Positions 16,975-25,665 of a DNA stretch of 64,000 nucleotides are shown here, in pieces. Under the pieces are notes generated by a model. That model was not told the DNA's origin and did not search any database. It was given only the letters and a program-made list of their open reading frames with translations. The DNA is from a virus: positions 124,001-188,000 of the IMG/VR virus record IMGVR_UViG_3300032285_004054. One strand, written 5' to 3'. A program made the position numbers and the translations under genes. Position 1 is the stretch's first letter, and each line of letters opens with the position of its first letter.

Positions 16975-17847
16975 TTATATTGTCGGGAAACTTGCAAATT
17001 GTTCGTCTCCGGTATCAGTTTGTTCTTCAGAGGGTGAACTCTCTTTTATACTAGCTTCAAGATTTTTAGCAAAAATTTTAAATTCACCTGGTGTACAGTT
17101 TTCTAAATACTCTAAAGAAATATTAGCGTATTTTGCTAGATAAAACATATCACTATAAAATACACTTAAATCATCTCCGAATAGAAGTTGTATTAAAAAA
17201 TACTGTTCATCTAATTTTATATCGTAAGGTATACAAAACTGCTCAACATTAGTCTTAAAAAAGAAAATATCTTTTAATATTTTAGCAATTTCTTTTTCGT
17301 AATTTCTAATATTTGTTAAAGCAGATGGTGTTAGTATTTTAACAATTTGTAAAATATCATCTGATGTGGTAAACACATTATCGTTAATAGTAATTTTTTT
17401 AATAAAAAATGTGTAACTAGATGTATCTTCAATTATTTTTTTATAGTTCGGCAAACCAACAGTCAAAGCAATACCACCGTCAAAAAATAATGTATCTTTA
17501 TTTGTTAATAGCTTAGATAAGCTTTCTAATGTATTATATAAATTAACAGACAAGTTTGTTTTTTTATCGCTATCTTTATTAGACATAATAAGTGGTAGAT
17601 AACCGCTTACATTGATAGCTCTTATATAGATTAAAAGAATAAAATACTCTACAAAATTTAAGTTATTAACTTCATCTAAGGTAAGATTAGTAATCTTACT
17701 AATAACGTTATTTAAATTATTTAAAACTTCTAAATCAAATGTATCACTAAGTAATGCTTTAAGAATTACTTTATAAAGTCTAACAGGTAATTCATAGCAG
17801 TATATATCCTTTTCTATAAAAGGAACTTTACTGATATATTTTTCCAT
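16975..17847 (-). CDS. Tail/baseplate assembly protein, second gp26-like
   Basis: 290 residues, helical, Ile/Lys/Asn-rich. VPFIEKDIYCYELPVRLYKVILKALL and FVEYFILLIYIRAINVSGYLPL recall the same family as its neighbour 16232-16963, and the C-terminal YLENCTPGEFKIFAKNLEASI resembles tape-measure chaperone tails. An acidic Ser/Thr-rich tail ends the protein. The start codon lies 10 bases after an AATAAATA box. Possible T4 counterparts are gp26, gp51 or gp28; I cannot choose. It would chaperone hub or tape-measure assembly. Confidence 0.42.
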   Translation of the reverse strand: MEKYISKVPFIEKDIYCYELPVRLYKVILKALLSDTFDLEVLNNLNNVISKITNLTLDEVNNLNFVEYFILLIYIRAINVSGYLPLIMSNKDSDKKTNLSVNLYNTLESLSKLLTNKDTLFFDGGIALTVGLPNYKKIIEDTSSYTFFIKKITINDNVFTTSDDILQIVKILTPSALTNIRNYEKEIAKILKDIFFFKTNVEQFCIPYDIKLDEQYFLIQLLFGDDLSVFYSDMFYLAKYANISLEYLENCTPGEFKIFAKNLEASIKESSPSEEQTDTGDEQFASFPTI

Positions 17848-17863
17848 TTTCTATTTATTAGAA

Positions 17864-19519
17864 CTACTTTGAAGATGCTAGAAAAGCGTTCTTACTCGAA
17901 TCAATTGTGTAGTAATAATATGTAAATGTAGCATTCTTTCTTATAGCTTGAGTATAAGGAGCGTATGTAAACTCGTGACCATCAACAGAAACAGGACAAG
18001 CACCGTAAAATGTTATTGTTTCTAAAATAGTAGGAGGGTTATCTTTTGTTGTGATACCTAATTTATAAAGAACCATATTTGTTCTATACGTCTGTTCAGG
18101 TGGACGAGCAATTAACCCTAAATGGCTTGTCATTATTACCCAAGGTCTAATAACATTATCAACGAAATCGACATTTGTCTCAAGAAATGATACTGTTACT
18201 TGTTGAGGGTCATTTCTACCTAAACCAATGTAGCTACGTATTAAACCGTTTCTCTGTACACCTTCACCTTGAAGTGTCATACTTTCGTTAGGTAATAGTA
18301 TACTCTGGGCAAACATACAACAAACTTTATTATAGTTATCACTAGCAACTGTATCAAATGCTTTATCTATCTGCCAGTTATTGCTATTGGGTTCGTATTT
18401 ATTAACCTGTTTAATAACCGACGGAATACCGTTTATATAATATGAATTGGATTTACCGCTTGTATCGTCACTATTACCACTCCACACAAGTACCCATTGA
18501 GCTCCCTTAGGCAACGTACCTGCTGGAGAAGTTAATACATTTTGAAAAAACGTTGGTACTAAACCTTTATATGCTTCACTTGTATTACTCGTGTTAATTT
18601 TTTTATCACTAACTTGAGGTGTGTTGTTATCGGTTAGTTGTAATTGGTTATTGGGTTTGGCTGAAGACGTCTTTTTTTCAGTAAAACTAATATCTTTATT
18701 TTGAGTAGCGTCTGTAGGTGGTACATTAGTACCAGTTAAAGATATTTGTGAAGTAGGTATACTTGCAGTTGGTATTTCACCGTTAGTTACCGGTGTAATA
18801 TCATTTAATTTATTAGGCGGTATACTTGCAGATGTAATACCAGGTGGTACCGTTTCGGTGGCCGAGGCTGTAGAGGGTACAACGTTACCATGTAAAGGTG
18901 TACTATTATTAACAGGTCGTTTAGCCTCTAAATAGGTACTGGACTGAAAGGATGTTGTTGAGGTTGTAGCTGGAGCTAATTGTAAAGACTTTGTTACAAA
19001 AGAATCAGGAGTAACAGCACTTCCTCCAATTACAGGTGGTTTAGTGTCTATTAATGTCTGCTGTGCATTTTGAATAACTACCGGCGGAACAGGGGTAGTG
19101 GGTATATTACTTGTAAATAATATATCGTTAGGGGTTACCGGTATTAAATTTAACGCAATATTGTTTCTTGCGATTTCGTACGAATTAGGTAGCGGTAGGT
19201 TGGTAGTTTCTATTTTATCAGATAAATTACCTACCGGTGGTGTACCTACATACTGTAATGGTGTTTTTGAGTGCTGTACCCCTATTTCGTTAATAGCGGG
19301 GTTTAATATACTCGGCGGAGTAGACGTATAATACGCTGAAGATGTTCCCTGAATGTCAGGAGGGGTAACTTTCTGAACAGGTAGCGGTATACCGGTAATT
19401 AAAAGGTCTGGTACCACAACAGGTGGTACGTTAAACTCGTCTGTTACCGGTACGTCTTTCTTAGTCTGAGTACTAAGAAAGTTAGGATCAATAATATTGA
19501 TTGACGGATCTACTGACAT
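17864..19519 (-). CDS. Tail protein with C-terminal tube-like domain and long Pro/Thr-rich N-terminal region
   Basis: 551 residues. About 1-300 is Pro/Thr/Ser-rich, low-complexity and probably disordered (repeated VPP, TPP and PVVIQ segments). Residues about 335-551 look like a tube/gp54-type domain: WVLVWSGNSDDT, NDPQQVTVSFLETNVDFVDNVI, RPWVIMTSHLGLIARP and LETITFYGACPVSV followed by YAPYTQAIRKNATFTYYYY. It lies directly after the tube gene. It may be a tube-baseplate junction protein. A perfect TATAAATA box sits inside a 10-bp inverted repeat upstream. Confidence 0.55.
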   Translation of the reverse strand: MSVDPSINIIDPNFLSTQTKKDVPVTDEFNVPPVVVPDLLITGIPLPVQKVTPPDIQGTSSAYYTSTPPSILNPAINEIGVQHSKTPLQYVGTPPVGNLSDKIETTNLPLPNSYEIARNNIALNLIPVTPNDILFTSNIPTTPVPPVVIQNAQQTLIDTKPPVIGGSAVTPDSFVTKSLQLAPATTSTTSFQSSTYLEAKRPVNNSTPLHGNVVPSTASATETVPPGITSASIPPNKLNDITPVTNGEIPTASIPTSQISLTGTNVPPTDATQNKDISFTEKKTSSAKPNNQLQLTDNNTPQVSDKKINTSNTSEAYKGLVPTFFQNVLTSPAGTLPKGAQWVLVWSGNSDDTSGKSNSYYINGIPSVIKQVNKYEPNSNNWQIDKAFDTVASDNYNKVCCMFAQSILLPNESMTLQGEGVQRNGLIRSYIGLGRNDPQQVTVSFLETNVDFVDNVIRPWVIMTSHLGLIARPPEQTYRTNMVLYKLGITTKDNPPTILETITFYGACPVSVDGHEFTYAPYTQAIRKNATFTYYYYTIDSSKNAFLASSK

Positions 19520-19520
19520 G

Positions 19521-19547
19521 ATATGTAATAATATTTATATTACATAT
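19521..19547 (-). promoter_or_regulatory. Late promoter box within a perfect inverted repeat
   Basis: TATAAATA (minus strand, 19532-19539) lies within a perfect 10-bp inverted repeat, 19521-19530 paired with 19538-19547 around a 7-base loop. The ATG at 19519 follows immediately. It may serve as both a late promoter and a weak hairpin between the tube gene and the 551-residue gene. Confidence 0.5.
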
Positions 19548-19566
19548 CCTATGTAATACCTATCAA

Positions 19567-20139
19567 TTAAACTACTACACCACCGGGAAGACCGGGTGTT
19601 GTATTACCTGCAAGGGAAACAGGGCGTAGCTGCCAATACTGATATGCAAGGGTAGCTGTTACTGTTTGAATTGTACCTGTGTCACCGATGTTGTAAGCCA
19701 TTTCACCGATATTCTGTACATATGCACCTACAAGGTTGTAAACACGGATACCGTTATTTTGCTTATCAAGTAGCTCTAATGTAATGACGGAATCAGGTCC
19801 AGGGGTATTGTAGTTACCTGTGCTTGTACTTTCGTCAAACGTATTTAGAGTTACCTGCTCAAGTACACCACGAATATCGTAGTTAGCATCACTTCGGAAT
19901 GTAACATTCCAAGCAGCAGAATTAGGGTATGAAGCAGTACCGGGTACGTTAAACTGAAGTCCCATGAAAGGAACCTGTACGTTGTTAATTGTACGGCCTG
20001 GTAGAGCAGCTGACTCAACATAAACGAGAGCGTTTTCGTTGAATTGTGTGTTAGCTAAGGTATGTACACGAAATTGGAATTTACGTGCAAAGTCTTTAGC
20101 TGTTGCTACTCTATAGAAATCGGAGATGTTTTGGCTCAT
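19567..20139 (-). CDS. Tail tube protein, gp19-like
   Basis: 190 residues, close to T4 gp19 (163). Tube signatures: FYRVATAKDFARKFQFRVHTL, then ALPGRTINNVQVPFMGLQFNVPG, then AAWNVTFRSDANYDIRGVLEQ, and ITLELLDKQNNGIRVYNLVGAYVQNIGEMAYN. These match the inner-tube fold that stacks as hexamers inside the sheath. It is directly downstream of the sheath gene, the normal sheath-tube order, and has its own perfect TATAAATA late box in the 18-base gap. High expression is expected. Confidence 0.93.
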   Translation of the reverse strand: MSQNISDFYRVATAKDFARKFQFRVHTLANTQFNENALVYVESAALPGRTINNVQVPFMGLQFNVPGTASYPNSAAWNVTFRSDANYDIRGVLEQVTLNTFDESTSTGNYNTPGPDSVITLELLDKQNNGIRVYNLVGAYVQNIGEMAYNIGDTGTIQTVTATLAYQYWQLRPVSLAGNTTPGLPGGVVV

Positions 20140-20149
20140 ATGTTTAAAT

Positions 20150-20157
20150 TATTTATA
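20150..20157 (-). promoter_or_regulatory. Late promoter box TATAAATA before the tail tube gene
   Basis: Perfect minus-strand TATAAATA in the sheath-tube gap, ten bases before the ATG at 20139. No Shine-Dalgarno sequence lies between it and the start codon. Confidence 0.65.
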
Positions 20158-22545
20158 TTAGATTAACTCAGAGAAGTTTTGACCTGTTCTAGTTGCGATA
20201 AAGTTAACTAAGATAAATTCTGCAGCCTTGACGGGCTTGAGGTAAATATCTACTGCTAACTCGTTACGATCGATAACGTCAGGTGTATTGTTTCTGGTAT
20301 CGCAAACAATTAGGTAATCATAAAGACCCTGTGTGTTCTTTGCTAAGTTAAAGATTGGCGAGATTGTATTTATAACACGTGTACGTGTGTAATCTGTATT
20401 AGGTTCAAATACGAAGTACTTGATTGTATTTTGTACAGCACGTTCAAGTGTTAAGAATAGACGTCTTACGTTTACACGGTCAAACGCTGAGGGCTTAGCC
20501 TGCTGTGTCTTCTGACCGTATACAACATAACCTCCACTACTAAAGTAAGCGATTGGGTTAACAGAGATTAGATAGAGGTAATCTCTTTGCTTCTGGTTCG
20601 GATTAACAGCAATGTCTGTTACCCCTGTAAGTATACCGCGATTTAGACCAGCTGGCGCAAACCAAGGCTGTGTCGCAGCGTCACTTCTGGAGTAGATTGC
20701 ACTTACGAACCCAGATGCTGGTAACCATGCGAAGGTATCAGAATAGGAATCGTAAGATTTTAACCAGTTACCGTAAACGGCGGAGTAATTACTATCAGCT
20801 CTGCTAATTGCAGCTTGTAGAGGGGTATATACATTCTGTGTAAATGTATTACCTTTGATAGATAATACCTTAGTGTCCTTACCTGTTACGAAGATCTGAC
20901 GTAGAGGATCAGCAATAAACATACAATCCTTACGAGTCTGTTCACAGAAGTCGTTAAACAGTCCCCAGAGAGCTAACCATCTTTGTGTATATTGATCCTC
21001 ACCTGTGTACCCGAAGTCTGAAATGTACTTAGTGTCATCAAAGTCTTGTGCAGTATCAAATGTTGTAGTATGTTGACCTGTTGCTGTATTAGCAAAAATG
21101 GTACTAAGACCAGCATCAGCAATAAGATCTACTTTAATATCTTCTGGTGAGTTAATTAAACGTAATGCGTTGTTTACCTTAGTATAAACATTACCAATGT
21201 GCTTATTATCTTGATTTAGATAACTAGGTAGATACACACCAACAGGGTATACAGCGTTCGTATTTGCTTGTAATTGAACATTACCTTTTGTAATATCAGT
21301 TTGTGTACCCCATAGATTTGTACGTGCAAATGCTGGATTTACATGTAATGTGATATTTGCAGAGCTACCATCGATAATATCTTGTAGATAGAAGGATCTT
21401 AGGTTACCGCCCTTGGAATCAGCTATCTTACGGTTTTGGTTGAAAGACCCTACATAGGTTTCAACAGGGGAGATAACTAGCTGAGAAGGATCGTAGATAG
21501 AGCTACGTACCTTGAAAAGATTAATAGTTACGCAATCGTTGTAACCTGCTTGACTAAAGTCAAAGCTAAAAGCACGCTCAATTTGCTGTGATACACTCTG
21601 CGAGCCAGGTGAAAGTTGACCTGCAGATAACTCAAAACCTAAAGAACCACCTTGACTCTTTGGTAATACAGGAGCAAAAGCATCTGCACCTGTTAGTGTA
21701 TTAAAAGATGTAACAGCAACGAAATCGCTATTAGGACCAAACTGAGTATTATCTGTTACAGTTAGATAATAACCTTGGAACTGTTCGTCAATTGTAGTCT
21801 GGCTATTATTGAGAACGATGAACCCTGCATTAGCTACATTTGTTGTAGATGACCAACTTGCTGTTGCTGGAGCAAATGTCTGAGTTGTTGATAAAGTTGT
21901 TGAAGTAACAGATTTATTGAATGTAAAGGTATATGTACCGCTTAATGCGCCTACGTTGAACACTTCTGTGAATGATTCAGGAACAATATTTGCAGCTAAT
22001 TGAACAGCAGTTATTGCTCCGATTGTGGACATCGCAGCTGATGTTGGAACTGTTACTGATGAAACAGAATAACCTGTTGTTGTAGTTACTGTTGTAACAG
22101 GTGCTTGACCGTTGTTAAATCCGCTCCAATTAACATTACCGTTAAGAATATCAGTATGTTCTTTTTCAGTTAATGTAACGTGTGTAGGTGTACCAATTGT
22201 AAAGGAACCGTTGGCAGAAGCTACAGGGAAGAATAAAGCACTATATGTTGAAGCAGCAAAACCGTAACCGCTACCAGAACCATAAGGAAGACGGGTTGTT
22301 AATAGGTTACCTGGTGAATTTAAAACTTGCTTACAGGAATAATAGAAATAACGCTCAGCAGGTGTAGTTGGGGTACCGAAAATAGTATCTAAATCGGCAG
22401 CTGTTGTAACCTGAATGACTTCGTCAGTAGGTCCTTGAGGAGCAAAACCGGCTATAAATGTAGTTGTACCGTTTACAATGTTTTGATAATTAGATAAATC
22501 TGTTTCAATTATCTGTACACCAGGTGAGTTAATAGTTAGTGCCAT
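20158..22545 (-). CDS. Tail sheath protein, gp18-like
   Basis: 795 residues; T4 gp18 has 659. The start SPGVQIIETDLSNYQNIVNGTTTFIAGFAPQGPTD is typical of phage sheath proteins. The C-terminal conserved domain carries NRGILTGVTDIAVNPNQKQRDYLYLISVNPI, RVNVRRLFLTLERAVQNTIKYFVFEPN and a final VKAAEFILVNFIATRTG, the strand-exchange arm that links sheath subunits. The middle (about 100-330) is a variable outward-facing insertion. It contracts to drive the tube through the envelope. A CATAAATA late box lies at 22567-22574. Confidence 0.95.
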   Translation of the reverse strand: MALTINSPGVQIIETDLSNYQNIVNGTTTFIAGFAPQGPTDEVIQVTTAADLDTIFGTPTTPAERYFYYSCKQVLNSPGNLLTTRLPYGSGSGYGFAASTYSALFFPVASANGSFTIGTPTHVTLTEKEHTDILNGNVNWSGFNNGQAPVTTVTTTTGYSVSSVTVPTSAAMSTIGAITAVQLAANIVPESFTEVFNVGALSGTYTFTFNKSVTSTTLSTTQTFAPATASWSSTTNVANAGFIVLNNSQTTIDEQFQGYYLTVTDNTQFGPNSDFVAVTSFNTLTGADAFAPVLPKSQGGSLGFELSAGQLSPGSQSVSQQIERAFSFDFSQAGYNDCVTINLFKVRSSIYDPSQLVISPVETYVGSFNQNRKIADSKGGNLRSFYLQDIIDGSSANITLHVNPAFARTNLWGTQTDITKGNVQLQANTNAVYPVGVYLPSYLNQDNKHIGNVYTKVNNALRLINSPEDIKVDLIADAGLSTIFANTATGQHTTTFDTAQDFDDTKYISDFGYTGEDQYTQRWLALWGLFNDFCEQTRKDCMFIADPLRQIFVTGKDTKVLSIKGNTFTQNVYTPLQAAISRADSNYSAVYGNWLKSYDSYSDTFAWLPASGFVSAIYSRSDAATQPWFAPAGLNRGILTGVTDIAVNPNQKQRDYLYLISVNPIAYFSSGGYVVYGQKTQQAKPSAFDRVNVRRLFLTLERAVQNTIKYFVFEPNTDYTRTRVINTISPIFNLAKNTQGLYDYLIVCDTRNNTPDVIDRNELAVDIYLKPVKAAEFILVNFIATRTGQNFSELI

Positions 22546-22566
22546 AAAATTATATTGTTGTAATAA

Positions 22567-22574
22567 TATTTATG
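22567..22574 (-). promoter_or_regulatory. Late-type box CATAAATA before the sheath gene
   Basis: Minus-strand CATAAATA, 21 bases before the ATG at 22545, one mismatch to the T4 late consensus. Confidence 0.5.
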
Positions 22575-22591
22575 CTAGACCTGGATATTTT

Positions 22592-23206
22592 TTACGGTTG
22601 GGCTATCTCAGGATTTAAAATATTTATTTCAAATTCACTGTATTGAAACGAAACAGATGAATTTAATAAGGTAGCGTCTTGATAACTATAGTTTATACTA
22701 CCTAAAGTTGTAATAAAAGCATTGTGGTATATAAATTGTATCGCTTTTTGGTTGTATTCGTTTAAGCCGTAGATAGTTAGATTAGTCTGGTACTCAGTTA
22801 ACGTACCGTTTTTAAGCGCATTAGCATTAATATTCGGCGGAATATCAAATAAATTACCTCCATAGATACTTTCATCGAAAGTATTTAAAACATTTAACCA
22901 TAACCACATTGTGTAATAGTTTGCGTATGCGTTATCTACAATAAAATTAACTGCGAGAGGTGCATATTGTGGTCGAGCATGACTCGAAACATTATAATTT
23001 TGGCCTGAGTATGGTATTGTTACAGCAGGTACATTAATATCCGGTACAACAGCTCCGAATACACTAATCTCCAGAGGTTCGATAGATAGATTTTTTGCTT
23101 TAAACTGTTTTTTTAAAATACTGGGTAGATCTAGTACTAGTAAAAATTTATCTTTACTAGATCTATTTAAAACAGATTGCTGTGTTGGATTTGATGTATA
23201 TTGCAT
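22592..23206 (-). CDS. Tail tube-like or tail completion protein
   Basis: 204 residues with tube-family features: FLLVLDLPSILKKQF, EPLEISVFGAVVPDINVPAVTIPYSGQ, LAVNFIVDNAYANYYTMWLWLNVLN and a last strand VSFQYSEFEINIL. The pairing of a VFG-VPDINVPA loop with a NFIVDN strand recalls tube proteins. It lies between terL and sheath, where T4 keeps neck/completion genes nearby. It could be a tube terminator, a second tube subunit or a connector. The start overlaps the terL end by three bases (23206 against 23210). Confidence 0.5.
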   Translation of the reverse strand: MQYTSNPTQQSVLNRSSKDKFLLVLDLPSILKKQFKAKNLSIEPLEISVFGAVVPDINVPAVTIPYSGQNYNVSSHARPQYAPLAVNFIVDNAYANYYTMWLWLNVLNTFDESIYGGNLFDIPPNINANALKNGTLTEYQTNLTIYGLNEYNQKAIQFIYHNAFITTLGSINYSYQDATLLNSSVSFQYSEFEINILNPEIAQP

Positions 23207-23209
23207 TTA

Positions 23210-24943
23210 CTAAAAAGGCTTCCAACCATCTGCTAATAATGACTCAAAACTATGATCATCTAAATAGTATGAATCATCATCAGAAATTAACGGTTTGTAG
23301 CCATTAGTATTTATATCAGATAATGATGCACTTAACCTTGATGTTATATCTCTTAAAATATAGAGATCAGGATCGGGATCATAGTATTGCCCGTAGCTTA
23401 ATTCAGATGGTTTATTTTGTTCATCAAAATTATTAACTGTAAAATACTGCTGACAGATATCTGGTTCTAGAATAAAAAGAGCCCAAACAAGAGACATTAC
23501 ACGGTCATCAAAAAATTTATCACTTTGTTTTCTATACGTTCCGTTTGGATATCTAATAAACGTTTCTAGTTCTTTAATTGTATCGACATCGTTTATCTTT
23601 ACAACCTGTAGAAAGTTTAACCAGTATCTCATATTTGATACTGCTGCAAATCTTAGATTATTATGACTTAGTACACCGAGATGCCTAGTTGTACCAGCTG
23701 AGCCTGTATTTGAAAGCTTAGAGTAACTTACGATTTTTTCATATTGTAAGTTATTGTATAGTGCATCTATTACCTGAGCACCACAGTTATTACGTTCAAT
23801 AAGGAGCGGTGGTCTTCCCCAAGAATCTGATAAGTTAAAAAGCTTATTAGCAAAATGATACGGCTCAACAATATTTGTACTGTAAACCGCAACCTGTTTT
23901 ATGTTTGTAAGATCAGTAACATCCAGTATTTGTGCAACGGAAGCAGCACGACCTATACCCTCACCTACGTCAACACCTACAACGTATAGCTTTGTTGGAT
24001 CTGGTAGCTCAAATACTTTATACGCACCTGACTCGCAATCCCATATTACAGGTTTTTTTGTTTCTTTGTATTGTTCAATTACTGAAGCACCTACTGCAGA
24101 GTTTGCAGCGTCTAAGAATGTATTACCAAACTCTTGTTGAAAAGCTTCTTCAGAACCTAAAGCAGAAATCATCTGCTTCTTCCATTTCTCACCTCGACCT
24201 GGTACATCCCACCAGTCAATTCTTTCAGCATGCCAACCGTTTGTGCCTTTTTCAGCTTCAGAATAAATTTCATAAAACTTATTACCTGTACCGTTAGGGG
24301 TACTAACCATAAAGATCTTAGTTGTTTTACCTGATGAAATAATAGGTATAACAGACTTCCAAAACTCTTCCATGAAGTTTTGATCAATAAATGCAGCTTC
24401 GTCAATACAGAGAATGTTAGCAGTATCACCTCTTGCTGCTGTAGATGTTGTAGTACTGATACCGATACTCGAACCATTATCAAATGTTACACCTGTCTTA
24501 CCGTACTCTTTAACACCGGGTTTAAGATAGTTTGGTAATAACTCGTAAGCGAGACGTATTTTTTTAAAAATATTAATTGCTGTTGACTCTTTGTTAGCAA
24601 CAATCATTACTCTTTTATCAGGCTGAAAGCAAGTATTCCACAACGCGTAAATAGTAGTAATAGTTGTTTTACCAACCTGTCTGGAAGCTAGTACACAAAC
24701 AAAACGATTATCTGCGAGACTCTTAAGAGCTTTTTTCTGTGCTTTGTAAAGCTCAATTTTTTGTTTACCACGATCAGCTTCTACTATATAGAAATGATTT
24801 TCAGCAAAATGAATTATGTTTTCAGAGCACTTCTTAATCTCTCTGATCATTGTCGGTGTAAATTCAAACACCGCATTTTCTTTTGGTATGTTTTTATCTC
24901 CGCGATAAAATTGACTTTCGTCTATTGGATCTCCTTCTGTCAT
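23210..24943 (-). CDS. terL: Terminase large subunit, gp17-like ATPase-nuclease
   Basis: DNA-packaging motor subunit of 577 residues (T4 gp17, 610). ATPase domain: the adenine-binding Q motif region at 61-70, Walker A SRQVGKTT (87-94), Walker B ILCIDEAAF with catalytic E182, and coupling motif FMVSTPNGTG (211-220). The RNase-H-like nuclease domain begins VVGVDVGEG (D325), continues with PLLIERNNCGAQVID and ends with the DDRVMSLVWALF acidic residues. It cuts concatemers and pumps DNA into proheads. Nuclease class suggests headful packaging, but ends cannot be determined here. Confidence 0.96.
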   Translation of the reverse strand: MTEGDPIDESQFYRGDKNIPKENAVFEFTPTMIREIKKCSENIIHFAENHFYIVEADRGKQKIELYKAQKKALKSLADNRFVCVLASRQVGKTTITTIYALWNTCFQPDKRVMIVANKESTAINIFKKIRLAYELLPNYLKPGVKEYGKTGVTFDNGSSIGISTTTSTAARGDTANILCIDEAAFIDQNFMEEFWKSVIPIISSGKTTKIFMVSTPNGTGNKFYEIYSEAEKGTNGWHAERIDWWDVPGRGEKWKKQMISALGSEEAFQQEFGNTFLDAANSAVGASVIEQYKETKKPVIWDCESGAYKVFELPDPTKLYVVGVDVGEGIGRAASVAQILDVTDLTNIKQVAVYSTNIVEPYHFANKLFNLSDSWGRPPLLIERNNCGAQVIDALYNNLQYEKIVSYSKLSNTGSAGTTRHLGVLSHNNLRFAAVSNMRYWLNFLQVVKINDVDTIKELETFIRYPNGTYRKQSDKFFDDRVMSLVWALFILEPDICQQYFTVNNFDEQNKPSELSYGQYYDPDPDLYILRDITSRLSASLSDINTNGYKPLISDDDSYYLDDHSFESLLADGWKPF

Positions 24944-24952
24944 AACCTTTAA

Positions 24953-25288
24953 TTAATCGTTGTTATTACTAACAATATTAATTAAGGTAGTTCTTAAATG
25001 CTCAACTAATGCATCTCTATCATGCGGATTATTTGCATGAAATATATGAACTTTTTCACCGTTAAAATCATAACCTAAAATAATAAATGCTTTTAGATAC
25101 TCAGTAGCAATATTATCTAAGTGCTCAAGATCTTGAAGCTTGTAAAGTTTGGACGATTCTGTTTCTCCAAACCTCGCGAAGGCTTCCTTTATAACATCTT
25201 GTATATTTACACCGCTAAGATTAGGTAGAGTAATCTCTTTTTTCTTAGCAGAAGATTTTCTTTTCTTGGGTTGATCTTCTGCAGGCAT
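24953..25288 (-). CDS. Unknown small protein upstream of terL
   Basis: 111 residues. A basic N-terminus (KKRKSSAKKKE) is followed by helices NIQDVIKEAFARFGETESSKLYKLQDLEHLDNIATEYL and a strand-loop VHIFHANNPHDRDALVEHL. It ends nine bases before terL begins. It might interact with terminase or DNA (Lys-rich head), but I do not recognise a family, and the better small-terminase candidate is at 8278-8844. Confidence 0.6.
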   Translation of the reverse strand: MPAEDQPKKRKSSAKKKEITLPNLSGVNIQDVIKEAFARFGETESSKLYKLQDLEHLDNIATEYLKAFIILGYDFNGEKVHIFHANNPHDRDALVEHLRTTLINIVSNNND

Positions 25289-25297
25289 TTTAAATAT

Positions 25298-25642
25298 TTA
25301 ACTAACCTTTTCTATTTTACCAACTCTATCATGGTAGCCTGCAGCCTTGTTGTTAATGTTATACTTAACAAGTTGTTCAATTAGGATCTCGAAAGAGCTA
25401 GTCTTAATCTTAAGACGTCCAGGTATAAACTGACCTCCATCATACAGCTCAAAGTATGACTCACCAATAAAAGGATCATTAATGTAGCAAGTACAAAATA
25501 TAGATGCAACACCTGGGTCAATGACTATTGTCCAAGCACGAGGATCAGTATCTGCATAATCATTAAAAAGTTTATGAGCATAATATCCGTTGTCACGAAA
25601 TCTCTTTAATGTGTAACCTAGTGTGGTGAGTTTGTTTGACAT
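25298..25642 (-). CDS. Conserved phage protein of unknown function
   Basis: 114 residues, about equal alpha and beta. Notable segments are GYTLKRFRDNGYYAHKLFNDY, DPRAWTIVIDPGVASIFCTCY and ESYFELYDGGQFIPGRLKIKTSSFEILIEQL. The composition is that of a compact globular protein. It lies between the sliding clamp and terL genes, in step with both. I do not recognise a function. A CATAAATT sequence lies upstream, weakly late-like. Confidence 0.6.
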   Translation of the reverse strand: MSNKLTTLGYTLKRFRDNGYYAHKLFNDYADTDPRAWTIVIDPGVASIFCTCYINDPFIGESYFELYDGGQFIPGRLKIKTSSFEILIEQLVKYNINNKAAGYHDRVGKIEKVS

Positions 25643-25665
25643 ATTGTAATTTATGGTATTGTTTA

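Noticed and set aside
23901-24483. Several frames antisense or out of frame inside terL
   Set aside because: They are shadows of terL, whose motifs are complete.
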